NCBI GenBank assembly: GCA_030156255.1
Contig: JASGMV010000043.1
Span: forward strand, 1 to 34,746
Reading direction: 5' to 3'
DNA length: 34,746 nucleotides
Origin: Desulfovibrionales bacterium
GTDB lineage: Bacteria; Desulfobacterota; Desulfovibrionia; Desulfovibrionales; Desulfovibrionaceae
Shown here: piece by piece, positions 1 through 7,734 of the stretch
Position numbering within the stretch: the first letter of the stretch is position 1
Layout of the letters: each line of letters starts with the position of its first letter
Notes under the pieces: model-generated
Told to the model about the DNA's origin: nothing
The model's input: only the letters and a program-made list of their open reading frames with translations
Database searches by the model: none
Made by a program: the position numbers and the translations under genes

Positions 1-40
1 CCCCAGTTCGCGCCGGGCCGCCTCCGGCCAAGGAGCCGCC

Positions 41-1264
41 ATGCTTGAGCGCGTCTTCCAAGCCATCGACAATCAGCGCGAGCTGGTTATCGAGCTGCAA
101 AAAAATCTCGTTTCCATTCCCGCCCTAGGCCCCGACAACGGAGGCGACGGGGAGCGCGCCAAAGCCGACTATTTGCTGGGCCTCCTGCGCGAATGGAGAA
201 TTGCCGACATCCGTGAAATCAACGCCCCGGACGACCGCGTCCCGGCCGGCCACCGTCCCAACATCGCCGCCGTCATTCCCGGCCGAGATACAGGCAAGAC
301 CTTGTGGATCATCGGCCACATGGACGTGGTGCCTCCGGGCGAACGCGCCCTGTGGGATTCGGCCCCTTACACCCTGCGAGTGGAGGGAGACCTGCTCATC
401 GGCCGCGGCGTGGAGGACAACCACCAAGGGCTGGTCATGGGGCTGCTCGCGGCCAGAACCCTGCTGGACTTGCGCCTCACCCCCAGCGTCAATCTGGGCC
501 TGCTCTTCGTCTCCGACGAGGAGACAACCAGCCGATACGGCCTGGAGTACGTTCTGAACCACGCCCCCGGGCTCATCAAGCCCGAGGACCTTGTGCTGGT
601 TCCCGATTTCGGCGGCCCGGACTCCGAAATGGTGGAGATCGCGGAAAAGACCATCCAGCACTTCAAGATCACGGTGCACGGCAAGCAGTGCCACGCCTCG
701 ACGCCCGACGGCGGCGTCAACACCTTGCCGGCCGCAGCCGATCTGATCCTCAAAATGCACGGGTTGTACAACCTGTTTCCCGAGCGCAACGAACTGTTCG
801 ACCCGCCGGTTTCCACCTTCGAGCCGACCAAGAAAGAGGCCAACGTGGAGAACGTGAACACTATTCCCGGCCGCGACGTGTTTTACGTGGACTGCCGGGT
901 GCTTCCCGAGACGGACCCCGATGAGGTGACGGCGAAGGTGCGAGAAATGGCCGAGGAAACGGCCAAGGCCTACGGCGTCACCGTGGACGTGGAAATTCCC
1001 ATGCTGCAGCGGGCCGCCCCGCCGACCTCCGAGGACAGCCCCGTGGTCCAAAAGCTGATCAGCAACATCCGCCGCGTGTACGGCAACAATCCGAGGCCCC
1101 AGGGCATCGGCGGCGGTACGGTGGCCGCCTTCCTGCGCAAGAAAGGCATCCCGGCCGCGGTCTGGGCCACCTGCATGCACAACGCCCACCAACCCAACGA
1201 GAAGATATACCTCCGCTTCCTTTTGAACGACGCCAAGGTCGCGGCCGGCATGCTTCTGGACTGA
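41..1264 (+). CDS. M20-family metallo-hydrolase (ArgE/DapE/CPG2-like)
   Basis: A 407-residue zinc-dependent amidohydrolase or peptidase of the M20 family; cytoplasmic, no signal peptide. The metal-site motifs are in the expected order: GHMDVVPPG (His93, Asp95), GRGVEDN (Asp126), SDEET (catalytic Glu160, metal Glu161), VPDF (Asp189) and a C-terminal His in an MHNAHQPNE motif. Residues about 205-320 look like the inserted dimerisation domain. The start is set by AAGGAG at 30-35, six bases upstream of ATG. It lies 28 bp before mnmG on the same strand, so the two may be cotranscribed. The family cleaves N-acyl amino acids or small peptides, and the substrate cannot be read from sequence; relatives are sometimes labelled succinyl-diaminopimelate desuccinylase, but I would not assign that here. 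Confidence 0.85.
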   Translation: MLERVFQAIDNQRELVIELQKNLVSIPALGPDNGGDGERAKADYLLGLLREWRIADIREINAPDDRVPAGHRPNIAAVIPGRDTGKTLWIIGHMDVVPPGERALWDSAPYTLRVEGDLLIGRGVEDNHQGLVMGLLAARTLLDLRLTPSVNLGLLFVSDEETTSRYGLEYVLNHAPGLIKPEDLVLVPDFGGPDSEMVEIAEKTIQHFKITVHGKQCHASTPDGGVNTLPAAADLILKMHGLYNLFPERNELFDPPVSTFEPTKKEANVENVNTIPGRDVFYVDCRVLPETDPDEVTAKVREMAEETAKAYGVTVDVEIPMLQRAAPPTSEDSPVVQKLISNIRRVYGNNPRPQGIGGGTVAAFLRKKGIPAAVWATCMHNAHQPNEKIYLRFLLNDAKVAAGMLLD

Positions 1265-1292
1265 CGCCCGGCCGCCAGGATAACCTACCTCC

Positions 1293-3170
1293 ATGCGCTA
1301 CGACCTCATCGTCGCGGGCGCCGGGCACGCCGGCTGCGAGGCGGCCTGCGCCGCCGCTCGCATGGGCCTCGAAACCCTGCTCATCACCATCAACGTCGAC
1401 CGCATCGGGCATTTGTCCTGCAACCCGGCCATCGGCGGGCTGGCCAAAGGCCACATGGTCCGGGAAATCGACGCCCTCGGCGGTATGATGGGCCTGTGGG
1501 CCGACGAGGCCGGCATCCAGTTCCGGACGCTCAACACCCGCAAAGGCCCGGCCGTGCGCGCAACCCGCGCCCAGATCGACCGCGACGCCTACCTGCGCGT
1601 GGTCCGCAAGAGCGTCTTCGCCCAAAAGAATCTGCACGTCTGGCAGGACATGGTCGAAGAGCTCATCGTCAAGGACGGCCGGGCGGGCGGCGTTGCGACC
1701 AGGCTGGGCGAAACCTTCGAGGCCCGCGCCGTGTTGTTGACCACCGGCACCTTTCTCCAGGGACTGGTCCATGTGGGGCTCAAAAATTTTCCGGCCGGCC
1801 GCTTCGGTGATCCGGCTTCGGTCGGCCTGTCCGGCAGCCTGCGCCGAGCCGGAATCGAGCTTGGCCGCCTCAAGACCGGCACCACCCCGCGGCTTTTGCG
1901 CTCAAGCATCGACTTTTCCCAGTGCGAAGAGCAAACCGGCGACGACCCGCCGCCCCTGTTCAGCTTCCGCTCGAAGCGCGCCGCTCTGCCGCAGGTGAGC
2001 TGTTATCTGACCTACACCAACGAAAAAGCGCACGAGGCCATTCGGCGCGGATTCGACCGCTCGCCCATGTTCACCGGCGTGATCCAGGGCACGGGCGCGC
2101 GCTACTGCCCCTCCATCGAGGACAAGGTCGCCCGTTTCCCGGAAAAAACCCGCCATCAAATCTTCATCGAACCCGAAGGGCTCGATTCTCCGGAAGTCTA
2201 CCCGAACGGCGTCCCGACTAGCCTGCCCCTGGATATCCAGCGGGAGATGCTGGCCGCCGTTCCGGGGCTTGAGCGCGCGGTCATCGTCCGGCCCGGCTAC
2301 GCCATCGAATACGACTTCGCCCCGCCCACCCAGCTTCTGCCCACCCTGGAGTCGAAAATCGTCCCCGGCCTGTACATGGCCGGGCAGATCAACGGCACTT
2401 CGGGCTACGAGGAGGCCGCGGCCCAAGGCCTGTGGGCCGCGGTCAACGCCGCCCGCGCCCTGCGGGGCGAGGCGCCCTTCCTGCTGGGCCGGGACCAGGC
2501 GTACATGGCCGTGCTGGTGGACGACCTCGTGACCAAGGGCACGCAGGAGCCGTACCGAATGTTCACCTCCCGGGCCGAACACCGGCTGCTGCTGCGCGAA
2601 GGCAACGCCGACCGCCGGCTCACGGCCGTCGGCCGGGAGCTGGGCCTGGTGGACGGCGACCAGTGGTCGATGTTCCAAGCCAAAGAACAAAAACTTCAGG
2701 CCGTACTCGAAGGACTGCGCGAACGGACCATCAAGCCGGACGAAACCACGGTGGAGAAGCTGGCCGCCATCGGAGCTACACCCCCGGCCCGCGGAATCAC
2801 CTTGGGCGAGGTTCTGCGCCAGCCGCCGGTGTCCATCGCCGATCTGCGCGTGTTCTGGGACGAATTGCCGGACTTTCCGGAAGACGTGCTGGCCGAGGCC
2901 GAGTGCGAGTTGAAGTACGAGGGGTATTTGAAACGGCAGCAACAACTGGTGGACCGGTTCCGCGAATTGGAGAACGTGCGCCTGCCCGAGGACATCGACT
3001 ACGCCCAGGTGGCGGGCCTGACCCGCGAAGCCGTGGAGAAGCTGACCAACATCCGCCCCATGACCCTGGGCCAAGCCGCCAGAATCTCGGGGATCACCCC
3101 CGCGGCGGTGGGGTGTGTCGAGATTTGGTTGAAGAAAAAGAGCCTTCCAAAAACTCGGGGCAACCGGTAG
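1293..3170 (+). CDS. mnmG: tRNA uridine-5-carboxymethylaminomethyl(34) synthesis protein MnmG (GidA)
   Basis: FAD-dependent enzyme that works with MnmE to modify the wobble uridine (U34) of certain tRNAs, using methylene-tetrahydrofolate and ammonium or glycine. At 625 residues it has the usual family length. The N-terminus carries the Rossmann FAD motif [10 protein letters not shown] (Gly9-x-Gly11-xx-Gly14), followed by the family signatures [12 protein letters not shown] and [13 protein letters not shown]. The motif [11 protein letters not shown] holds the conserved catalytic-region cysteine, and [16 protein letters not shown] is the C-terminal FAD-site signature. ATG at 1293 has only a weak AGGA-type site upstream. 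mnmE is not in this window. No convincing terminator follows; the next gene has its own promoter. Confidence 0.97.
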   Translation: MRYDLIVAGAGHAGCEAACAAARMGLETLLITINVDRIGHLSCNPAIGGLAKGHMVREIDALGGMMGLWADEAGIQFRTLNTRKGPAVRATRAQIDRDAYLRVVRKSVFAQKNLHVWQDMVEELIVKDGRAGGVATRLGETFEARAVLLTTGTFLQGLVHVGLKNFPAGRFGDPASVGLSGSLRRAGIELGRLKTGTTPRLLRSSIDFSQCEEQTGDDPPPLFSFRSKRAALPQVSCYLTYTNEKAHEAIRRGFDRSPMFTGVIQGTGARYCPSIEDKVARFPEKTRHQIFIEPEGLDSPEVYPNGVPTSLPLDIQREMLAAVPGLERAVIVRPGYAIEYDFAPPTQLLPTLESKIVPGLYMAGQINGTSGYEEAAAQGLWAAVNAARALRGEAPFLLGRDQAYMAVLVDDLVTKGTQEPYRMFTSRAEHRLLLREGNADRRLTAVGRELGLVDGDQWSMFQAKEQKLQAVLEGLRERTIKPDETTVEKLAAIGATPPARGITLGEVLRQPPVSIADLRVFWDELPDFPEDVLAEAECELKYEGYLKRQQQLVDRFRELENVRLPEDIDYAQVAGLTREAVEKLTNIRPMTLGQAARISGITPAAVGCVEIWLKKKSLPKTRGNR

Positions 3171-3232
3171 GCGCAACTGTCGGGTCCCGGCCAATCTGTC
3201 CGAAGCATCTTCCCCTATTCTCCCAGCATCGC

Positions 3233-3261
3233 TTGACGATATGGATTCGGCAAGTTAGCAT
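3233..3261 (+). promoter_or_regulatory. Sigma-70-type promoter for the small ORF at 3317
   Basis: TTGACG (3233-3238), a 17-base spacer and TAGCAT (3256-3261) form a good sigma-70 match. It lies in the gap after mnmG and would start transcription near 3268, leaving a leader of about 50 bases before the ATG at 3317. The leader is clearly AT-richer than the flanking genes. Confidence 0.55.
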
Positions 3262-3316
3262 TTCGTAAAAAGTAATCTGATAAAAATTCTAATGCTCCAC
3301 CTTGCGGGAGGCGACC

Positions 3317-3556
3317 ATGAAGAAGAACATGCTTGTCGTGTACACGCTGGTAGTGTTGCTGTTGGGCGCTTGCCTGGGTGGCGGTCTGGCGTGGGCGTAT
3401 GGATCTGAGAGCCATGTGGAAATGGACGGCCAGGTGGTGGCGATTACCATGTTGTCAAAGCATAGCGCGAGGGTGGAAGTTCTTGGCGACGGCGCTAGAG
3501 TTGACTTCATCAGTAAGGCGGCCAACCAAGTGTTTATTATGTTCGAACGGCCCTAG
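3317..3556 (+). CDS. Small secreted or membrane-anchored protein, 79 aa, with duplicated 3' end
   Basis: I do not recognise this protein. ATG at 3317 is chosen because GGGAGG lies just upstream; a TTG at 3302 is a poorer alternative. Residues about 5-28 form a hydrophobic signal or anchor with a possible lipobox (LGAC, Cys18). The mature part is short and rich in beta-type residues. The reading frame ends CGG CCC TAG. The last 58 bases (3495-3552) are repeated directly at 3553-3608. The second copy encodes nearly the same peptide (RVEFVSKAANQVY against RVDFISKAANQVF) but in the +1 frame. Skipping one base at CCC-TAG would extend the protein to about 97 residues, ending at 3608. Whether this is a recent frameshift, a programmed one or a decaying tail cannot be settled from one sequence. 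Confidence 0.6.
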   Translation: MKKNMLVVYTLVVLLLGACLGGGLAWAYGSESHVEMDGQVVAITMLSKHSARVEVLGDGARVDFISKAANQVFIMFERP

Positions 3557-3608
3557 AGTTGAGTTCGTTAGTAAGGCGGCCAATCAGGTGTATATGACGT
3601 TCGAATAG
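3495..3608 (+). repeat. 58-bp imperfect tandem duplication at the end of the small ORF
   Basis: Copy 1 is 3495-3552 and copy 2 is 3553-3608; both begin CTAGAGTTGA. By eye there are about nine differences over 54 aligned bases. Most are synonymous or conservative in the shared codon frame (AAC/AAT, CAA/CAG, GAC/GAG, ATC/GTT, TTT/TAT). The period of 58 is not a multiple of three, so copy 2 is out of frame with copy 1. Confidence 0.85.
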
Positions 3609-3746
3609 TCAGGCGACTTTCTCCAGCCGCTGAATGCGCGCAGCGGCGGACAGCTGCTTTCTTCGGTAAAGCATGGCCAAGAAGATGGGCGTTTTGCACC
3701 TGACTTCCGCCTTCCTTTCCCCGCCAAAGCTTTGTATACTACTTTC

Positions 3747-4535
3747 ATGCCATTGACCCTCGCGGCCCGGTTGGGGCGTTCTTTTCTGGACAGCGCAAGC
3801 GGTGTGAAGCAGGCCGTGTCCATTCTGGACGACTCCATGGCCGCGGTGCTTCGGCTGGCCTTTCTCAACCACGCCGTGGCTTGGCAGACGGCTAGGCAGA
3901 TCGTTTTCACCGGCGTGCAGGCCATTCCCGTGGTCGCGGGGCTCGGGCTGGCCATCGGGTCCGTGGCCGTGCACTTCATTCTCCGCTATCTCACGGAATT
4001 CGGCGGCTACGACTACGTGGGCAAGGTCCTGACCACCAGCGTGCTGCACGAAATCGGCCCCCTCACCGTGGCCACGGTCCTTTTGCTGCGCTCCGGCGCG
4101 GCCGTCATTTCGGAAATCGGCATCATGCAATTGCGCGGAGAGATGAACACCCTGGAGGCGTTCGGGGTGGACCGCACGCGATTCATCTACGTCCCGCGGT
4201 TGTTGGCGCTTTCCCTCTGCGCCCCCTGCCTGACCTTGATCTTCAGTCTGGTCGCGCTGGTCGGCGGATTCTTCGTCCTCGGGTATCTGCACGACATCAC
4301 CTTCGGCAGCTACCTTGACCAACTTGTTCAGGCCGCGACCTTGACCAGCCTGGGGATCGTTTTGTTCAAACCCATGTTCATGGGAGCGGCCGCGGCCGTC
4401 GTCTGCATTCGCCACGGCGCGGGCGTGACCGGATCGCAGGCCCAGATCCCCATGATGCTCATCCGCGGCATGATGCTGGCCATGCTCGCCATTTTGGCGA
4501 TCGAAATCGCCTTCACATTCCTCCTCTCCGTCTGA
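3747..4535 (+). CDS. MlaE/YrbE-family ABC transporter permease
   Basis: Membrane permease of an Mla-type lipid transporter, which moves phospholipids between inner and outer membrane. At 262 residues it is a typical MlaE length. It has five to six hydrophobic segments and MlaE-family features: a hydrophobic GLGLAIGS segment, a conserved HEIGPLTVATVLLLRSGAAV block and the GEMNTLEAFGVDR motif of the cytoplasmic coupling region. ATG at 3747 begins MPLTLAARLG; an in-frame TTG lies at 3732, and neither has a strong ribosome site. TATACT at 3734-3739 could be a -10 element, but no partner -35 is visible. It is followed immediately by the degenerate MlaF-like gene, then MlaD and a lipoprotein, spaced as an operon. 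Confidence 0.85.
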   Translation: MPLTLAARLGRSFLDSASGVKQAVSILDDSMAAVLRLAFLNHAVAWQTARQIVFTGVQAIPVVAGLGLAIGSVAVHFILRYLTEFGGYDYVGKVLTTSVLHEIGPLTVATVLLLRSGAAVISEIGIMQLRGEMNTLEAFGVDRTRFIYVPRLLALSLCAPCLTLIFSLVALVGGFFVLGYLHDITFGSYLDQLVQAATLTSLGIVLFKPMFMGAAAAVVCIRHGAGVTGSQAQIPMMLIRGMMLAMLAILAIEIAFTFLLSV

Positions 4536-4536
4536 T

Positions 4537-5037
4537 ATGAACTTTTCCTACTGGCTCAATCTGCGAGAACATCTGCTCATCACGGCGGACGACGAGGCGA
4601 CGGGCAAGGAGTTTCTGGCCAAGGTGGGGCGCTTCCACCATCAGGTGGGCGTGGCCGGCGAAAATTTTCCGCTCCTTGCCAACCTTTCGGTTTTGGAGAA
4701 TATCACCGTCATGCGCATGTACCATGAGAACGAGTCGCGCCGAAAGGCGTTCTCGAACGTGGAGGCCTCCGTGAAGGCGCTGCACATGGAAGACGCCTTG
4801 CACAAGCGGGACGGCGAGCTTTCCCACGCCGAAAGGCTCAAGGCCTTCGCACTGCGCAGCGCGGCCAAGGGCGACATCATCCATCTGCTGGCCGAGCCGC
4901 GCATTTCGGACGTTCAGATCACGCTGCAGGCCGTGGAAAGCCTGCCCAAGCCGTTGCGGCTCTGGGTGCTCTGCCTGGCGGACGACGCGGCCATGTACCA
5001 AAATTTCGATCTGCGCCGCATCGAGGTGAGGGCCTGA
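4537..5037 (+). CDS. Degenerate MlaF-like ABC ATPase (probable pseudo-ATPase)
   Basis: A 166-residue protein in the position where an Mla operon normally carries the MlaF ATPase (usually about 240-270 residues). ABC landmarks can be traced in order but are all changed. The Walker A region reads DDEATGKEF (Glu in place of Ser/Thr). The Q-loop region VGVAGENFPLL ends in a normal NLSVLENI block but has Glu for Gln. The signature LSGGQ is LSHAE. Walker B reads IIHLLAEP (Ala for Asp). The switch His is Asp (CLADDAA). The stretch between Walker A and the Q-loop is almost absent. The reading frame is intact and tightly packed (one base after mlaE, abutting mlaD), so it looks maintained rather than decayed. 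Inference: a structural or regulatory subunit without ATP hydrolysis. No intact ATPase is next to it. Confidence 0.7.
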   Translation: MNFSYWLNLREHLLITADDEATGKEFLAKVGRFHHQVGVAGENFPLLANLSVLENITVMRMYHENESRRKAFSNVEASVKALHMEDALHKRDGELSHAERLKAFALRSAAKGDIIHLLAEPRISDVQITLQAVESLPKPLRLWVLCLADDAAMYQNFDLRRIEVRA

Positions 5038-6021
5038 ATGCCGCTCCCCGCCGACAGAACGGGCCTCAAGGCCGGCTTCTTCCTGATCTTTAGCCTGGCT
5101 GCGGCCGTGGCGGTCATCGGCTATATCGGGGTCAAGAAGCAGCTCTTCGCGGAAAAAGCCGTTTACAGGCTCATCAGCCCCACGGGGGAAAACATCGAGC
5201 TGGGCATGCCCGTGAAGCTCCAGGGCTTCAAGATCGGCCAGGTGGACAGCGTCCGGCTGCTGGATTTGAACGTGGTGGAGGTCGACGTCTCCATCCTCAA
5301 GGAATACAAAAAATGGTTCACCTCCGAGGCCAAGTTGTCCTTGGAGAACTCCCTGATCGGCGGCTCGTATCTCAAGCTGGAGCCCGGGCCCAAAGGCTCG
5401 CCCGTCATCAGCGAGGGCGCGAGCATCCCCTTGGCCATCGCCGAGAATCTGCAGGACGTGCTCAAGCGGGAAACCGAGAAGGTCCTGGCCGACGTGAAGA
5501 TCATCGTGGCCAACGCCCGCATCATTTCCCAACAAATCGTGGATCCGGACGGGCCGATGCAAAAAATCCTGTCCAACGCCCGGGACATCAGCGGCAATCT
5601 GGCGTCCGACCGCGGTTTGCTCAAATACCTCGCCGACGACCCCCGGCCGGCCCGCGAGATCAACGACATCCTGGACAAGGCCGACGCTTCCGTCGCCAGC
5701 CTGCATCAACTGTTGGAGGGCCTGAACGGACGCGTGGCCAACATCGGCCAACTCCAGGAGCGCATCGAGAGCCTGGTCGAGACGTTGACCCAGGTCGTGG
5801 CCGAATACAAAGGCCTGCGCGAAGACCTGGGCCCCACCCTGCGCAACGTGGAGGCCATCACCGGAGAGGTCCGCAACGCCACCACCGATTTGTACACCCT
5901 GCGCAACAAGGCCGAGTACGGCCTGCGCCTGGGCAACGAAGTCCTGCTACGGTTGAAGAACACCTGGCCCCTGAGCGGAGGGGCCCCGGAAAACCAGCCG
6001 CGCCGGCACCCCGAGCCATGA
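5038..6021 (+). CDS. MlaD-family MCE-domain protein
   Basis: Substrate-binding component of an Mla-type lipid transporter, anchored in the inner membrane and projecting into the periplasm. The protein has 327 residues. One N-terminal membrane segment (AGFFLIFSLAAAVAVIGY, about residues 12-29) is followed by a single MCE domain at about 40-120 (GMPVKLQGFKIGQVDSV, LSLENSLIGGSYLKLEPG). A long helical, coiled-coil-like C-terminal region covers about 140-310. It starts directly after the stop of the degenerate MlaF-like gene and overlaps the downstream lipoprotein gene by ATGA (6018-6021), which suggests translational coupling. The single MCE domain with helical tail resembles the MlaD-type arrangement rather than multi-MCE PqiB or YebT proteins. 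Confidence 0.88.
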   Translation: MPLPADRTGLKAGFFLIFSLAAAVAVIGYIGVKKQLFAEKAVYRLISPTGENIELGMPVKLQGFKIGQVDSVRLLDLNVVEVDVSILKEYKKWFTSEAKLSLENSLIGGSYLKLEPGPKGSPVISEGASIPLAIAENLQDVLKRETEKVLADVKIIVANARIISQQIVDPDGPMQKILSNARDISGNLASDRGLLKYLADDPRPAREINDILDKADASVASLHQLLEGLNGRVANIGQLQERIESLVETLTQVVAEYKGLREDLGPTLRNVEAITGEVRNATTDLYTLRNKAEYGLRLGNEVLLRLKNTWPLSGGAPENQPRRHPEP

Positions 6022-6740
6022 ACCAAGCCGTCGTCCGCCTCGTCATATGCCTGCTGGCGGGAGGGCTGCTATGCGCCTGCCACATGCGCTCCCAAGCGCC
6101 CTATCCCGAACCCGAAATCGGCGAGGTCGCCCTGGACAAACGGTCGGAGTTCGTGGAGGCCTTTTTGCGGGGCCGATGGTGCGAGGCGCAATCCCTGTTC
6201 AAGTCCTCCACTGTGGACTTCCTGCGCCAGGACGATTTCTGCGCTGCGGCCTACAACTACCAGTTGGCCTGGCGGCTCACGGCCTATCTGAACATTCCGG
6301 ACGACTCCCTCAAGGCGAGGGCTGAGCGGCTCGCCGCACTGGGCCTGGACTGCGGAACCGGCCGGGACGGTCTGGCGCAGGGATTCGTCGGCCCGCAGGA
6401 CGCCCCTTGGGAGCAACTCGTTCAGGAAGGGCGGTTCGAGGAGCTGGAGGGCAAGGTCCGCTCGGAGCCGGACGCCCTGTACGCTTCGGTCTACGGGCGC
6501 AAAGGCGCCCGGGCGGCCATGGACCAAGGCCGGATCGAAGCGGCAAGGGATCTTCTGGAGACGGTGCGCCGCCGGGACGCCGACCTGGGATGGCTGCTGT
6601 TCATCATCGAGGATTGGAAGCTATTCCAGGAGCTGGAAACGGATTTTGCCCGCAAACAGCTTATCCAGGAGCGCATCAACCGCCTGGAGCAATTGGTGGA
6701 GCCCTGTACAGCGAGCCTGCCGGAGCTTGAGCGCCCCTGA
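6018..6740 (+). CDS. Putative lipoprotein of the Mla-like operon
   Basis: A 240-residue protein that starts at ATG 6018, overlapping the mlaD stop. The N-terminus is a hydrophobic signal ending LLCAC, with Cys21 as the likely lipidated residue; the Cys at -2 is unusual for a lipobox. The rest is soluble, helical and rich in charged residues, without a family I can name. The sections around AAYNYQLAWRLTAY and GRIEAARDLLETVRRRD resemble TPR-like helical hairpins. The reading frame is open far upstream through mlaD, but the signal peptide and the ATGA overlap decide the start. Position in the operon suggests an auxiliary periplasmic or outer-membrane lipoprotein of the lipid transporter; this is inference from context only. 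Confidence 0.7.
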   Translation: MNQAVVRLVICLLAGGLLCACHMRSQAPYPEPEIGEVALDKRSEFVEAFLRGRWCEAQSLFKSSTVDFLRQDDFCAAAYNYQLAWRLTAYLNIPDDSLKARAERLAALGLDCGTGRDGLAQGFVGPQDAPWEQLVQEGRFEELEGKVRSEPDALYASVYGRKGARAAMDQGRIEAARDLLETVRRRDADLGWLLFIIEDWKLFQELETDFARKQLIQERINRLEQLVEPCTASLPELERP

Positions 6741-6754
6741 CCGTGATCAACGGC

Positions 6755-6807
6755 TTGACAAAACTCGCCAAATGCGTATTGACAAATCACGGCGGACTGC
6801 ATACACC
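6755..6807 (+). promoter_or_regulatory. Possible tandem promoters upstream of the corC-lnt block
   Basis: Two perfect TTGACA hexamers (6755-6760 and 6779-6784) lie 24 bases apart in the 169-bp gap before the CorC-like gene. The possible -10 partners are weak (TATTGA at 6777-6782, TACACC at 6802-6807). The two -35 boxes are the supporting evidence; the exact start site is unclear. Confidence 0.35.
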
Positions 6808-6909
6808 TCTGTATAGAGAAAATCAAATTTTTTCACATGGATACTCAAGAGGCTCCCACCCATACGCCTTTGTCCGCCATCCTCGTAACATCCAACAAGG
6901 AGTTCCAGT

Positions 6910-7734
6910 TTGGACGACGGCTCCGAGGGACGATTTTGGTCCCTGCTGCGCGGCATCTTTCGTAAAAGTGATTTGGAAGAGCACATCCGAGAGGCCCAGG
7001 ACGAAGGAGAGCTTGAAAAAGACGAAGTCTCCATGATCCTGAGCGTATTGCGTCTGGATGAAACCAAGGTTCATGAAATCATGACGCCACGGCCGGACAT
7101 GATCTGCGCCGAGGAGTCTTTATGTTTGGCCGACGCGGGGGAGGTGGTGATGGAAAGCGGCCATTCCCGGCTGCCGGTCTACCGGGGCAACAAGGACCAC
7201 ATCGTCGGCGTTCTCCATGTTAAGGACCTGCTGGGTTCGTTGCTCGAACCGAACGAGCAGCCGGCCTCCCTCAAGGATATCATGCGCCCGCCCTATTTCG
7301 TATCGGAAAATGCGACGGTGCATTCGCTGTTGTCGACCTTCAAGTCCGGCACGCACATGGCCGTGGCCTTGGACGAATACGGCGGCACGTCCGGACTGGT
7401 GACGCTGGAGGACCTGCTGGAGCAAATCGTGGGGGACATCCACGACGAGCACGACGCCCTGGAGGAAGAGGAAATCCGGCCCATGGAGAACGGCGGCTTC
7501 ATCGTTTCCGGCAGAGCGCTGCTGGAGGACCTCAATGAAGAACTCGGCCTTCATTTGGAGTCCGAACAGGTGGAGACCATCGGCGGCTACGTCACCGAGC
7601 TGGCGGGCCGCGTGCCCGAGCCTGGTGAACGATTCGCCATCGACGGCCGCCAGTTCATCGTGCGCGAAGCCGATCCCCGGCAGGTGGGCTCCATTATCGT
7701 CCAGTCCGTCAAGACCGTCCAGAAGACTGAATGA
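6910..7734 (+). CDS. CorC/HlyC-family CBS-domain protein
   Basis: A 274-residue cytoplasmic protein with a short acidic helical N-terminus, a CBS pair at about residues 60-175 (MTPRPDM, GHSRLPVYRG, DIMRPPYFV, MAVALDEYGGTSGLVTLEDLLEQIVGDI) and a CorC_HlyC C-terminal domain at about 190-270. It lacks the membrane DUF21 domain, so it matches the short CorC/YbeX type associated with magnesium efflux or ribosome function. The start is taken as TTG at 6910, because AAGGAG sits at 6897-6902 with a seven-base spacer. It overlaps the following lnt gene by ATGA (7731-7734). The ybeX-lnt pairing is a widely conserved arrangement and supports both assignments. Confidence 0.88.
   Translation: MDDGSEGRFWSLLRGIFRKSDLEEHIREAQDEGELEKDEVSMILSVLRLDETKVHEIMTPRPDMICAEESLCLADAGEVVMESGHSRLPVYRGNKDHIVGVLHVKDLLGSLLEPNEQPASLKDIMRPPYFVSENATVHSLLSTFKSGTHMAVALDEYGGTSGLVTLEDLLEQIVGDIHDEHDALEEEEIRPMENGGFIVSGRALLEDLNEELGLHLESEQVETIGGYVTELAGRVPEPGERFAIDGRQFIVREADPRQVGSIIVQSVKTVQKTE

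Noticed and set aside
125-1294. Long open frame on the minus strand opposite the M20 gene
   Set aside because: GC-rich genomes give long antisense frames; composition is Gly/His/Val-rich shadow of the real gene, with no domain.
1902-3194. 430-codon minus-strand frame opposite mnmG
   Set aside because: Antisense shadow of a clear mnmG gene; no recognisable motif.
3734-3739. TATACT as a -10 box making mlaE leaderless
   Set aside because: No acceptable -35 at 16-19 bases upstream; a chance match cannot be excluded.
3609-4415. 268-codon minus-strand frame overlapping mlaE
   Set aside because: Most of it is antisense to mlaE. Its end (3609-3731) reads protein-like but has no start or domain of its own; possibly a relic, not supportable.
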